Below are positions 1 through 7,263 of a stretch of DNA of 15,265 nt, one piece after another. The notes beneath the pieces were generated by a model. The model worked only from the letters and a program-made list of their open reading frames with translations, was not told where the DNA came from and ran no database searches. A program made the position numbers and the translations under genes. Source of the stretch: Flavisolibacter sp. (GTDB lineage Bacteria > Bacteroidota > Bacteroidia > Chitinophagales > Chitinophagaceae); the NCBI GenBank assembly GCA_017745135.1, contig JAGIAB010000032.1, positions 1-15,265 on the forward strand, given 5' to 3'. How positions within the stretch are numbered: the stretch's first letter is position 1; the number at the start of each line of letters is the position of its first letter.

Positions 1-66
1 GTATTGGACCATTTCAACCAGTTGCTGCTTTACTTCCTGCTGTCCTATAACATCTTTAAACAACAT
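1..66 (-). CDS. holB: DNA polymerase III subunit delta' (5' fragment, cut by window edge)
   Basis: Only the first 22 codons are inside the window. The minus-strand ATG is at 66-64 and the frame runs open to base 1, giving a protein that begins MLFKDVIGQQEVKQQLVEMV. The F-x-D-[VI]-[IV]-G-Q-x-x-[VI]-x-x-x-L pattern is the usual opening of clamp-loader AAA+ proteins, and this exact style is typical of the delta' subunit in Bacteroidota. Delta' is the rigid part of the clamp loader that helps load the sliding clamp on primed DNA in the cytoplasm. The start is preceded by AT-rich DNA without a clear ribosome binding site, and the terminator of the upstream peroxidase gene separates it from that gene. 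A DnaX-type (tau/gamma) start is the main alternative, because the fragment is too short to see the later motifs. Confidence 0.7.
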   Translation of the reverse strand, partial: MLFKDVIGQQEVKQQLVEMVQY

Positions 67-111
67 TGTGTAAACAGGATTTGAAGCGATGTTAAGGAAT
101 CTTGAGGAAAT

Positions 112-139
112 AAAAAAAGCTATCATGACAGATAGCTTT
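112..139 (-). terminator. Rho-independent terminator after the peroxidase gene
   Basis: A perfect 9-bp inverted repeat, AAAGCTATC (116-124) and GATAGCTTT (131-139), encloses a 6-base loop. Read on the minus strand the stem runs directly into a T tract (118-112). It lies 43 bases past the stop codon of the glutathione peroxidase gene and before the holB start, so it should end the peroxidase transcript. Confidence 0.85.
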
Positions 140-181
140 CAATTCAAGTAAATCTTTTAATCTTGCAAATCCTGGTTCAGA

Positions 182-700
182 CTAATTCAAATATTTCAAA
201 ACCTCTTCGCTCATCGGTTTTGTTTTGTTATCGATAACGGCAATGAGTTTTCCGTTTTCATCCAGGAGGAATTTTGTGAAGTTCCATTTCACCGGGTCTT
301 CAACGCCTAGTTTTTTTGCTTCGTCAGTAAGGTATTTGTAAATAGGAGCGATGTCATCTCCTTTTACTGAAATTTTAGAAGCCATAGGAAAAGTAACTCC
401 GTAATTTTTTGTGCAGAACTCTTTTATTTCCTCATTGCTTCCAGGTTCTTGCCCGCCGAAATTGTTAGCCGGAAAACCTACAATCACTAATTTGTCTTTG
501 TACTTCTCATACAGTTCTTCCAGTTCTTTATACTGCGGAGTGTTGCCACATTTGGAAGCTGTATTCACGATCATGATTTTCTTTCCCTTAAATTTTGAGA
601 AATCAATAGTGCCGCCTTCGAGGCCTTCCACTTTAAATTCATAAATAGAAGAAGCTGCAAATAAGGATGATACAAGGAGTGCTATAAAAGCGAATTTCAT
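182..700 (-). CDS. Secreted glutathione peroxidase, thioredoxin-dependent (2-Cys) type
   Basis: A 172-residue peroxidase that reduces hydroperoxides. Residues 1-17 form a Sec-type signal peptide (short positive start, hydrophobic core, small residues near 15-18), so the enzyme should act in the periplasm. The catalytic tetrad of the family is visible: Cys51 in NTASKCG, Gln84 in FGGQEPGS, and Trp139-Asn140 in WNFTKF. Cys96 in EFCTKNYGVTFP sits where yeast Gpx3 and plant enzymes have their resolving cysteine, which argues for thioredoxin rather than glutathione as reductant (inference). A third cysteine found in some homologues (FPCN) is Ala here (FPAN). Length is normal for the family. The gene appears to be transcribed alone, between the terminator of the lipoprotein gene upstream and its own terminator downstream. 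Confidence 0.93.
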   Translation of the reverse strand: MKFAFIALLVSSLFAASSIYEFKVEGLEGGTIDFSKFKGKKIMIVNTASKCGNTPQYKELEELYEKYKDKLVIVGFPANNFGGQEPGSNEEIKEFCTKNYGVTFPMASKISVKGDDIAPIYKYLTDEAKKLGVEDPVKWNFTKFLLDENGKLIAVIDNKTKPMSEEVLKYLN

Positions 701-732
701 AACAAAAGGTTTTAAGAAAGAAACGTAAAGTT

Positions 733-757
733 AAAGAAAAGGAAGCCTGTGCTTCCT
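733..757 (-). terminator. Rho-independent terminator after the beta-helix lipoprotein gene
   Basis: AGGAAGC (740-746) and GCTTCCT (751-757) form a perfect 7-bp stem with a 4-base loop. On the minus strand the stem is followed by a TTTTCTTT tract (740-733). It lies about 50 bases after the stop of the lipoprotein gene and should end the radA-ComF-lipoprotein transcript before the peroxidase gene. Confidence 0.8.
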
Positions 758-809
758 GGTCATTTGAAATTGAAAGGTTCTTTAACATGGCCTGCTGCAG
801 AGCCAGAAA

Positions 810-2195
810 TCACTGTTTTTCATAGGCGCCTAAATCAGGAAGGCCGACAGGACGGGGATTCCCGTCAAGATCAATTGTAACTCCTGCATTAACGCCTTTA
901 TTAATGGCCGGCGATCCCTCTCTTAAACGAAAGCTATAAATCTTTTGAGCAGTGTTGACACTATCGAACTGCGGGTTTTGATTGTTTATTGCTCCATTAA
1001 TAGTGCTGTTTGCAGGGTTCGTTTTCACCCGCCATAATACCTGGTCAAATGTAACATTAAACAAAGCGTTGCCCTGTTTTAACACCACAGCTTCATCGTC
1101 AACCATGCCATTGCCCTCTCCCCAAAAAATGCAATTGCGAAATACTGCTTTCAAATCCATCACAGCATTGTTCAGATAATTTGAGAGGACAAGTATCGGT
1201 TCTTTATGTTGAATAAAATTGCTGGAAAAAGTAGCAGCCGTGCAATGAGTGAAGTTATAATCGCCTCCGGCGACTAAAAGAATGTTCTTGCCGCAATTGC
1301 TTACCAATAAATTTCGGGCAGTAATGCTGGTATTTATTCCAAGCAAGCCTGCATCATAAGCATTATCGATGATGGTCTCGTTTAAAGTAAGTTTTGTGCC
1401 GGCCGATGGATTGGTTACTACAATCCCCTGGTAAGCGTTTTTGATGACAGCATAGTTTATGATGTTGTTCTTGCTTACGTCGGTAAAAATTAAACCAGGA
1501 TAGCTTGCAGGAAAATCTTTATAGGGTGCATCTAACCTGTCACCCGCAAACACCACTCTCGAGCTGTCCTCTTTTTCTCCGTTTACCCACAGTGTTCCAT
1601 TTACAATAAACGGCGCATCGGCATGGCTATAAATCCTGCATCCTTTGTTGATGCTAAGAGTGGCATCGGTATCAACGGTAAGGCCCCCAAGAATTACATA
1701 CGGCAAATCATTGTTCCAGATTTCGAACGTTGTAATTTTTTTGTTGCGAAGGAAGTGGGCATTTCTTCCATAAGCATCGAGTTGAACAAATTTTTTATTG
1801 CCGTTGTAATTGATCTCGATACTATCGCGAACAATAAAAGGCAAATTGGCTGCCGTTGGATTAATACTGACGGTGACGTAAATGTAAATGCTGTCTTCAG
1901 CTAAAACATCTACATTGTTTACTTGTGGGCCTGCTATTCCATCCACATTTATTTTAAAAGGAGAAGAAGCACCTCCTGCAAGTTTTACTGATGAAATATG
2001 AATGCCTTTATTATTATCATTGATGATCTTAATGAACTGGGATGTAGAACCTGTTGTAGTGAATACCGTATCAAAATGAAGCGTGTCAACTGAGGTTCTT
2101 AAAATGGCTGAAGAACTGCTGGTGAAAGATTCTTTTTTGCAGGCAAAAAATAAAAGAATAACCAGAGGTACAAAAAGATTTCTCACAGGCTTCAT
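810..2195 (-). CDS. Beta-helix surface lipoprotein with choice-of-anchor Q-like C-terminus
   Basis: A 461-residue predicted lipoprotein of unknown function. Residues 1-18 are a lipoprotein signal peptide with a lipobox ending LFFAC, so Cys19 would be lipidated; the following KKE residues do not show a clear inner-membrane retention signal. Residues about 30-150 look like an Ig-type beta sandwich (HYDIN/ASH-like: DTLHFDTVF, then alternating beta strands). Residues about 160-400 show short repeated strands rich in Asn, Val and Ile with INK/IDNAY/ISN-type turns, as in right-handed parallel beta-helix proteins. The C-terminus carries the pattern D-x-D-G-N-x-R-P-x-G-x-P-D-L-G-A-Y-E, typical of choice-of-anchor Q proteins in Bacteroidota. 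Its start lies 14 bases after the ComF-family stop, which indicates one transcript. A ligand, possibly a polysaccharide, is only a guess from the fold. Confidence 0.85.
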   Translation of the reverse strand: MKPVRNLFVPLVILLFFACKKESFTSSSSAILRTSVDTLHFDTVFTTTGSTSQFIKIINDNNKGIHISSVKLAGGASSPFKINVDGIAGPQVNNVDVLAEDSIYIYVTVSINPTAANLPFIVRDSIEINYNGNKKFVQLDAYGRNAHFLRNKKITTFEIWNNDLPYVILGGLTVDTDATLSINKGCRIYSHADAPFIVNGTLWVNGEKEDSSRVVFAGDRLDAPYKDFPASYPGLIFTDVSKNNIINYAVIKNAYQGIVVTNPSAGTKLTLNETIIDNAYDAGLLGINTSITARNLLVSNCGKNILLVAGGDYNFTHCTAATFSSNFIQHKEPILVLSNYLNNAVMDLKAVFRNCIFWGEGNGMVDDEAVVLKQGNALFNVTFDQVLWRVKTNPANSTINGAINNQNPQFDSVNTAQKIYSFRLREGSPAINKGVNAGVTIDLDGNPRPVGLPDLGAYEKQ

Positions 2196-2209
2196 CCATT
2201 AAAAATACA

Positions 2210-2908
2210 TCAGTGAAATGAAAAACAAAGAGTGGCAATATTTAATTGTACGTTTTCAGCTTTTAAGATTTCCTGGCCGCAGGCTTCTAATGTCGCTCCT
2301 GTAGTAACAACATCGTCAACGAGCAGCACCTGTTTGTCTTTAATTGCCTGCGGATTGGCCAGTTCAAACTTGCCTGCCATATTTTGCCAGCGTTGAATGC
2401 GGCCTTTTTTGGTTTGTGTCTCTGTTTGTTCCCGCCTGATGACAACGTTCTTTAAAACCGGCTTATTCAATATGCTTGAAATGCCCTCACATAAAACAGT
2501 TGCCTGGTTGTATCCTCTTTTATGTTCCCTGGACCTGTGTAAGGGAAGCGGAACCAAAGCATCAATAAAAGAAAAGCGGTTGGATTCAACCAAAGCCCAA
2601 CCCATTAGCTTGCCAAGATAAGATCCAACTTCTTTATTGCCCTTGTATTTGAATTGATGCATCAGATGTTGCATCATCGACTCTTTAGTAAAATAATATT
2701 GAGAAGTTGCAGAGGTTACAGGAATTCTTCCCCAAAAAATTTTTTCAATTGGATTGTTGGCGTGCATATGAAAGTTGGTAGACGGCAATGAGGACAGGCA
2801 TCGCAAACACAGCAAATGTTCTGCCTGTAAATTATCAGAGCCGCAACCTTCACAAACATGAGGGAAGGCAAGATGGAGAAGAGCATCTTTTATTTCTTTA
2901 AGCAGCAT
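2210..2908 (-). CDS. ComF family protein (phosphoribosyltransferase fold)
   Basis: A 232-residue cytoplasmic protein with the full ComF layout. The N-terminus has a zinc-ribbon-like knuckle, Cys19-x2-Cys22 and Cys34-x2-Cys37. Residues 119-136 contain the family motif PLPLHRSREHKRGYNQA. Residues 195-207 (LLVDDVVTTGATL) form the PRPP-binding loop of type I phosphoribosyltransferases. ComFC in Gram-positive and some Gram-negative bacteria is needed for DNA uptake or processing during natural transformation; no enzymatic substrate is firmly established. It lies 66 bases downstream of radA and 14 bases upstream of the lipoprotein gene on the same strand. Because ComF proteins are common in species not known to be competent, a role in transformation here is inference. 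Confidence 0.92.
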   Translation of the reverse strand: MLLKEIKDALLHLAFPHVCEGCGSDNLQAEHLLCLRCLSSLPSTNFHMHANNPIEKIFWGRIPVTSATSQYYFTKESMMQHLMHQFKYKGNKEVGSYLGKLMGWALVESNRFSFIDALVPLPLHRSREHKRGYNQATVLCEGISSILNKPVLKNVVIRREQTETQTKKGRIQRWQNMAGKFELANPQAIKDKQVLLVDDVVTTGATLEACGQEILKAENVQLNIATLCFSFH

Positions 2909-2974
2909 TGGTAGATCCTAATTTAAGCAATAAGAAAGACTTATTAAAAGAATCTACTCCAATATCTCCCTGAA

Positions 2975-4351
2975 TCAGAAAAGGGATCGGTAGACTTCGT
3001 CCACTCTGCCCATGGTCACTACTTCAATATTGAACTTTTGCTTGCTCATAGCTTTCTGGTTGTATTTAGAAACAATGATCTTTTTAAAGCCAAGCTTCTC
3101 GGCTTCAGCAATACGCTGTTCAATTCTGTTTACTGCTCTGATCTCACCACTTAAACCAACTTCGCCGGCAAAGCAAACATCATGCGGCATGGGCACATCT
3201 TCATAAGAAGAAAGAAGAGCAACAAGTACCGCAAGATCAATAGAAGGATCTTCAACCTTTAATCCTCCTGCAATATTTAAAAACACATCCTTTGCTCCAA
3301 AATGAAAGCCGCCACGTTTTTCAAGTACAGCCAATAAAAGTTGCAGGCGTCTTAAATCAAAGCCACTGACTGTTCGTTGAGGGGTGCCATAAACAGATTC
3401 GGTGACGAGAGCTTGTACTTCGATTAACAGCGGCCTCATTCCTTCAACTGTGGCAGCTATGGCAATTCCGCTTAACTGGTCTTCTTTTTGAGTGATCAAT
3501 ATTTCGCTGGGATTTAGTACGGCATTCATCCCAGTTTCAGTCATTTGATAAATACCTAATTCTGCAGTACTGCCAAAACGGTTTTTAGTGGTTCGTAAAA
3601 TCCGATAGGCATAATGCCGATCGCCTTCAAACTGAAGAACCGTATCAACCATGTGCTCCAATAATTTTGGTCCGGCTATGCTTCCTTCCTTTGTAATATG
3701 GCCGATTAAGAAAACGGGGGTATGGGTTTCTTTTGCAAATTGCTGGAACTCTCCTGCGCATTCTCTTATTTGCGAAACACTGCCTGGAGAAGAATCAATA
3801 AAAGGCGATTCCAGTGTTTGAATAGAATCGACAATGATCAATTTCGGTTTCAGCTTTTTGATTTCCTGGAAAATTTCCTGTGTGGATGTTTCAGTGAGCA
3901 AATAAAAGTTTTCATTCTGTAAACCAATTCTGTCGGCACGCATCTTTATTTGTTGCTCGCTTTCTTCACCGCTGATGTAAAGAGTAACAATATCGTCAAT
4001 CTGCAAACCCATTTGTAAAAACAAGGTCGACTTACCAATTCCAGGTTCACCTGCTATCAATACAATGCTTCCGGGAACAATACCTCCACCTAATACTCTG
4101 TTTAACTCCTGGTCGCTTGTTAGTATTCGTGGAGTGCTTTTTGTTTTTACTTCGTTTAGGGGTTGTGTTTTTTTTGTAGCAACATCACCGTTGTAGGTTT
4201 GCCATTCGTTTGAAGAAGATTTTTTGATGTCTTTCTGAATGAGTTCTTCAACAAAAGTGTTCCATTGTCCGCATGATGGACATCTGCCTAACCACTTTGC
4301 ACTTTCATAGCCACAATTCTGACAGAAGTATGCTGTTTTAATTTTCGGCAT
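2975..4351 (-). CDS. radA: DNA repair protein RadA
   Basis: A 458-residue RecA-related ATPase that promotes branch migration in homologous recombination and repair. The N-terminal zinc finger is Cys10-x2-Cys13 ... Cys24-x2-Cys27 with the usual KWLGRCPSCGQW. Walker A is GEPGIGKST at 101-109, Walker B is LIIVDS at 171-176, and the RadA-specific KNRFG motif is at 256-260. The C-terminal third (from about residue 290) is the Lon-protease-like domain that builds the hexameric ring; it lacks the Lon catalytic serine context, as is normal for RadA. Length matches the family. The start is the ATG at 4351-4349, directly before the MPKIKT start typical of the family. It heads an operon with the ComF-family and lipoprotein genes. 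A terminator-like hairpin 86 bases upstream of the start could attenuate its transcription. Confidence 0.97.
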   Translation of the reverse strand: MPKIKTAYFCQNCGYESAKWLGRCPSCGQWNTFVEELIQKDIKKSSSNEWQTYNGDVATKKTQPLNEVKTKSTPRILTSDQELNRVLGGGIVPGSIVLIAGEPGIGKSTLFLQMGLQIDDIVTLYISGEESEQQIKMRADRIGLQNENFYLLTETSTQEIFQEIKKLKPKLIIVDSIQTLESPFIDSSPGSVSQIRECAGEFQQFAKETHTPVFLIGHITKEGSIAGPKLLEHMVDTVLQFEGDRHYAYRILRTTKNRFGSTAELGIYQMTETGMNAVLNPSEILITQKEDQLSGIAIAATVEGMRPLLIEVQALVTESVYGTPQRTVSGFDLRRLQLLLAVLEKRGGFHFGAKDVFLNIAGGLKVEDPSIDLAVLVALLSSYEDVPMPHDVCFAGEVGLSGEIRAVNRIEQRIAEAEKLGFKKIIVSKYNQKAMSKQKFNIEVVTMGRVDEVYRSLF

Positions 4352-4436
4352 GCGCTAAAATTAAGATGAACAATGATGAAAAATTCCTTGAAGCAATTGG
4401 AAAAGAAAGAAAAAATGGAGAGAAAAAATCTACAGT

Positions 4437-4464
4437 AAAAAGGGCTGATCTTTCGATCAACCCT
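4437..4464 (-). terminator. Orphan intrinsic terminator upstream of radA (small RNA end or leader attenuator)
   Basis: On the minus strand AGGGTTGATC and GATCAGCCCT pair over 10 bp (one G-T wobble) around a GAAA tetraloop, and the stem is followed by TTTT (4440-4437). This is a textbook intrinsic terminator with a stable GNRA loop. No minus-strand gene lies upstream: the next gene in that direction is on the plus strand and starts at 4770. The hairpin is 86 bases before the radA start. A second, weaker pairing of AGTAA with TTACT outside the stem could extend the structure. Confidence 0.75.
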
Positions 4465-4493
4465 CTTACTTACTAACCCATTAAATTCTGACA

Positions 4494-4523
4494 CTAAATT
4501 ACAAATCTGCCCCACATTACAAA
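4494..4523 (-). promoter_or_regulatory. Possible Bacteroidota-type promoter driving the RNA that ends at 4437
   Basis: On the minus strand TTTG (4523-4520) is followed after 18 bases by TAATTTAG (4501-4494), which matches the Bacteroidota consensus TTTG / TAnnTTTG except for one base. The predicted start near 4488 would yield an RNA of about 50 bases ending at the hairpin at 4464-4437, or a longer radA transcript on read-through. The match is short and could be chance in AT-rich DNA. Confidence 0.4.
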
Positions 4524-4598
4524 ATTATTTTTTGGCCTTGTGAATAACTTTTGCTTCGTTTTATATAAGATGTTTTAACAAAATTCTGCGTATAAATT

Positions 4599-4632
4599 AT
4601 TGAAAACCAATGCATAAATGTCAGTAAATTTG
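4599..4632 (+). promoter_or_regulatory. Possible Bacteroidota-type promoter for the metallopeptidase gene
   Basis: ATTG (4599-4602) is followed after 22 bases by TAAATTTG (4625-4632), a full match to the TAnnTTTG -7 element of the Bacteroidota housekeeping sigma factor with a three-of-four -33 element. A start near 4639 would give a leader of about 130 bases before the ATG at 4770, with a weak hairpin next to the start codon. Confidence 0.45.
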
Positions 4633-4769
4633 ATGAGCTATTTCTTTCTGTTGCTGAAAAACTGACAGCGAAACGAATGAAAAATGCCTTCGTCTGACAA
4701 AAAGTGATGGAAAGCTTTTTTACCAGGATTTGGACATAGATTTGAGTTAATAAAATCAAATTTTAGATA

Positions 4770-5462
4770 ATGACAACCTCGATTTTTTTGGTTTCGCTTC
4801 TTTTTGTAGGTATCAGTATGGTCGTTTCTATGATCCTGAAGAGCCGCTTTGCTGCTTACAGCAAAATTCCGCTTTCGGCCCGGCTTACAGGTAAGGAGGT
4901 GGCTGAAAAAATGCTCCGGGAGAATGGAATTTATGATGTGAAAGTGGTTTCCGTGGAGGGTTTTCTGAGCGATCACTATAACCCATTAACAAAAACTATC
5001 AATTTAAGTCCGGAGGTTTACAATAATTATAGTGTAGCAGCGGCCGCTGTAGCTGCCCACGAAACCGGGCATGCGGTTCAACATGCTACGGCTTATGCCT
5101 GGTTGAACCTCAGGAGTAAACTGGTGCCCGCGGTTCAATTCAGCTCTACCCTTGTGAACTGGATTTTGCTTATAGGCGTGTTTATGGCTGCCTCAGGAAA
5201 CAGTACTCTTCTTTTAGTGGGTATTGCCTTATTTGCTCTTACAGTTCTTTTTTCACTGGTTACCTTACCGGTTGAATTTGATGCCAGCCGCAGGGCTTTG
5301 GCCTGGTTGAACCATACCAATGTTACCAACAGCCAGGAATATCCAAAGGCGAAAAATGCCTTAACCTGGGCAGCAATGACCTATGTAGTGGCTGCATTAG
5401 CGGCAGTAGTGACCCTGGTTCAATACATATTAATCTATATGGGAAGCCGGGATAGAAGCTAA
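4770..5462 (+). CDS. Membrane zinc metallopeptidase, YugP / Zn_peptidase_2 family
   Basis: A 230-residue integral membrane protease of the YugP-like family. The zinc motif HETGH is at 97-101, inside the family block AAAVAAHETGHAVQHATAY. A likely third zinc ligand lies in LPVEFDASRRAL (Glu169 or Asp171), a segment conserved in the family. Hydrophobic segments at about 4-22, 125-142, 145-166 and 203-224 look membrane-spanning, so the catalytic part between segments one and two faces one side of the inner membrane. The N-terminal part has the family pattern SKIPL...TGKEVAEKMLRENGIYDV. Length is typical. Substrates are not known for the family. The gene stands alone on the plus strand, divergent from radA and convergent with rng. 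Confidence 0.93.
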   Translation: MTTSIFLVSLLFVGISMVVSMILKSRFAAYSKIPLSARLTGKEVAEKMLRENGIYDVKVVSVEGFLSDHYNPLTKTINLSPEVYNNYSVAAAAVAAHETGHAVQHATAYAWLNLRSKLVPAVQFSSTLVNWILLIGVFMAASGNSTLLLVGIALFALTVLFSLVTLPVEFDASRRALAWLNHTNVTNSQEYPKAKNALTWAAMTYVVAALAAVVTLVQYILIYMGSRDRS

Positions 5463-5486
5463 ACTCTTGAAAGCTAAATAAAAAGG

Positions 5487-5511
5487 AAAGCCTCCGTGTG
5501 GAGGCTTTTTT
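5487..5511. terminator. Bidirectional terminator between the metallopeptidase gene and rng
   Basis: AAAGCCTCC (5487-5495) and GGAGGCTTT (5500-5508) form a perfect 9-bp stem with a GTGT loop. On the plus strand it runs into six Ts (5506-5511); on the minus strand it is followed by TTTCCTTTTTATTT. It lies 24 bases after the metallopeptidase stop and 17 bases after the rng stop, so one hairpin serves both converging genes. Confidence 0.9.
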
Positions 5512-5528
5512 ATGCGTTCAGGATAGGT

Positions 5529-7079
5529 TTACAATTTAATCTCCTCACCATTTTCATCTAAGAACCGGAATTCAGTAAGGTGATAGTTCGTATCTGGCTT
5601 AACAGTTATTTTTTCCTTGAATTTTCGTTTCCATTTCGAGGCTTTGGACCACATCCAGCCTTTTGTCAGGTAAGCATATACAATTGGATGAACGATCAGG
5701 GTAAGATTCCGGTGTTTGTGAGTAATAAGGTAATTGAGATTTTTTTCAATTTCATCCTCCAGAATCAGCGTTGATGCAATTTTACCGGTTCCGTTACAGG
5801 TAGGACAAACTTCCTGGGTGTTGATATTCATCTCCGGCTTCATGCGTTGGCGGGTAATCTGCATCAAGCCAAATTTTGAAATGGGAAGAACCGCATGCTT
5901 CGCCCGGTCAGGCCGCATGAACTCTTCCATTTTTTCTACCAATTTCTTTTTGTTCTCTGGTAGTTTCATATCAATAAAGTCAACCACGATGATCCCGCCA
6001 ATATCCCTTAACCGGAGTTGCCTTGCAATTTCATCTGCGGCTTCAAGATTGGTTTCCAGGGCATTTTGTTCCTGGTTATTGCTAACGCTTTTATAGCCAC
6101 TGTTGACATCGATTACATGAAGGGCTTCTGTATGCTCAATGATCAAATAAGCTCCGCTGGGAAGATTTACGGTTTTGCCAAAGGAGGCCTTTACCTGCTT
6201 TGTGATTCCGAACTGATCGAAAATGGGAGTGCCATTTTGATGGAAGGAAACGATATCTGCTTTTTCAGGAGCAACGCGTTGAATATAGTTCTTCGATTCA
6301 GCAAAAATGCCTTTATCGTTGGTTACAATCTTATTGAAATCTTCATTCAGCAGGTCTCTAAGAATACTTGCCGTTTTTGTCTGCTCGCTCAAAATTTTGG
6401 CGGGAGGAGTGGCATTTTTCAAATTTTGCTGAATGGACCTCCACATTTGTGTTAACTCGGACAGATCTTCATGTAGTTCTGCAGTATTCTTTCCTTCAGC
6501 CGCAGTACGAACGATCACTCCAAAATTTTTTGGTTTGATGGATTCAACAATGCGCTGCAACCGTTTTCTTTCTTCGGAGGAATGAATTTTTCGGGATACT
6601 GCAACGATATCGTTAAATGGAGTCAATACTACAAAACGGCCAGGCAACGAAATCTCGCAACTTAACCTTGGACCTTTGTTGGCAATAGGTTCTTTCAGAA
6701 TCTGAACCAAAATATTCGGCTTGCCGTTCAATACCTCATTGATCTTTCCTGTTTTGATTATCTCCGGTTCAACCTGGAATTGTGAAAAATCAAACACCTC
6801 AGGCGACTTATCATTAATCGCCATCTGGGTAAATTTCAAAAGCGACTTTGCATAAGGGCTTAAATCAGTGTAGTGAAGAAAAGCATCCTTTTCGTAGCCT
6901 ACATCTACAAAGGCAGCATTGAGTCCGGGTATCAGCTTTTTTACTTTCCCCAGGTACAAATCACCAACTGCAAAACGGGCATCCGTCTTCTCGGTGTGAA
7001 GCTCAACGAGTTTTTTATCTTCGAGCAAAGCAATGTCTACGCCATGGGCGGTAGAATTGATAATAAGTTCCTTGTTCAC
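5529..7079 (-). CDS. rng: RNase E/G family ribonuclease
   Basis: A 516-residue endoribonuclease that cuts single-stranded AU-rich RNA in mRNA decay and rRNA maturation. An S1 RNA-binding domain covers residues 37-100 (FAVGDLYLGKV...GLNAAFVDVG...AFLHYTDLSP). The metal-binding aspartates are in HVIDVNSG (Asp324) and VVDFIDM (Asp367, Asp370). The zinc-link CPTCNGTGK (Cys425, Cys428) joins dimers. A long C-terminal scaffold, as in E. coli RNase E, is absent, so this is the RNase G-like form. I place the start at the GTG 7079-7077 (VNKELIINS) because family members in Bacteroidota begin with MNKELIIN; the frame stays open to an ATG at 7208, but those 43 codons have no family resemblance, and the nearer ATG at 7081 is out of frame. 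It has its own terminator. Confidence 0.95.
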   Translation of the reverse strand: MNKELIINSTAHGVDIALLEDKKLVELHTEKTDARFAVGDLYLGKVKKLIPGLNAAFVDVGYEKDAFLHYTDLSPYAKSLLKFTQMAINDKSPEVFDFSQFQVEPEIIKTGKINEVLNGKPNILVQILKEPIANKGPRLSCEISLPGRFVVLTPFNDIVAVSRKIHSSEERKRLQRIVESIKPKNFGVIVRTAAEGKNTAELHEDLSELTQMWRSIQQNLKNATPPAKILSEQTKTASILRDLLNEDFNKIVTNDKGIFAESKNYIQRVAPEKADIVSFHQNGTPIFDQFGITKQVKASFGKTVNLPSGAYLIIEHTEALHVIDVNSGYKSVSNNQEQNALETNLEAADEIARQLRLRDIGGIIVVDFIDMKLPENKKKLVEKMEEFMRPDRAKHAVLPISKFGLMQITRQRMKPEMNINTQEVCPTCNGTGKIASTLILEDEIEKNLNYLITHKHRNLTLIVHPIVYAYLTKGWMWSKASKWKRKFKEKITVKPDTNYHLTEFRFLDENGEEIKL

Positions 7080-7223
7080 ATTACTACAGCTTTTTTTATG
7101 TATGCTTGTGATAGCAATGCTTATTGCGCCGACCGTACTGCTGCAGTAATTTCTTTTGAAAATGAAAGGGGCAAATTGATGGGGAGAAATGCAATCGGAA
7201 AAACGCAATCAGCAGATAAGAGA

Positions 7224-7257
7224 TTACCGGGAACCAAGGCTCCCGGTAAATTTTTTT
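7224..7257. terminator. Hairpin downstream of the small ribosomal-type gene, probable terminator
   Basis: TTACCGGGA (7224-7232) and TCCCGGTAA (7241-7249) make a perfect 9-bp GC-rich stem with an 8-base loop. It lies 14 bases past the stop of the 30-residue gene on the minus strand, where a terminator for the HU operon is expected. Oddly, the clean T tract (7251-7257) follows the stem on the plus strand; on the minus strand the stem is followed only by TCTCTTATCT. It may act in both directions or mainly protect the operon's 3' end. Confidence 0.6.
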
Positions 7258-7263
7258 AAGAAC

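Larger units (their letters stand above)
4352..4769. other. 418-base intergenic region between divergent radA and the metallopeptidase gene
   Basis: No convincing protein gene is present. The region is AT-rich, with a purine-rich plus-strand stretch at about 4390-4430. It contains, from left to right, a strong minus-strand terminator hairpin (4437-4464), a possible minus-strand promoter (4494-4523), a possible plus-strand promoter (4599-4632), and a weak ATTTGA/TCAAAT inverted repeat (4740-4745 and 4756-4761) just before the metallopeptidase start. Reading frames that cross this gap have no family resemblance and unusual composition, so I treat them as chance. The combination suggests divergent transcription plus a short non-coding transcript on the radA side. 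Confidence 0.6.

Noticed and set aside
4633..4665. Ten-codon frame (MSYFFLLLKN) just after the putative metallopeptidase promoter
   Set aside because: It would be a possible leader peptide, but nothing beyond an ATG and a stop supports it, and no regulatory structure with alternative pairing is evident.
4288..4759. Two minus-strand frames of 75 and 80 codons in the gap upstream of radA
   Set aside because: They span the terminator hairpin and AT-rich spacer, are Phe/Ser/Lys-rich without domain signs, and one runs into the radA start in another frame. A non-coding explanation is simpler.
4638..4976. Minus-strand open frame of 112 codons overlapping the metallopeptidase start
   Set aside because: It is antisense to a well-recognised gene, has no family pattern, and its composition follows from the opposite strand.
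6018..6455. Plus-strand frame of 145 codons inside rng
   Set aside because: It is entirely antisense to the conserved catalytic region of RNase G and shows no recognisable protein pattern.
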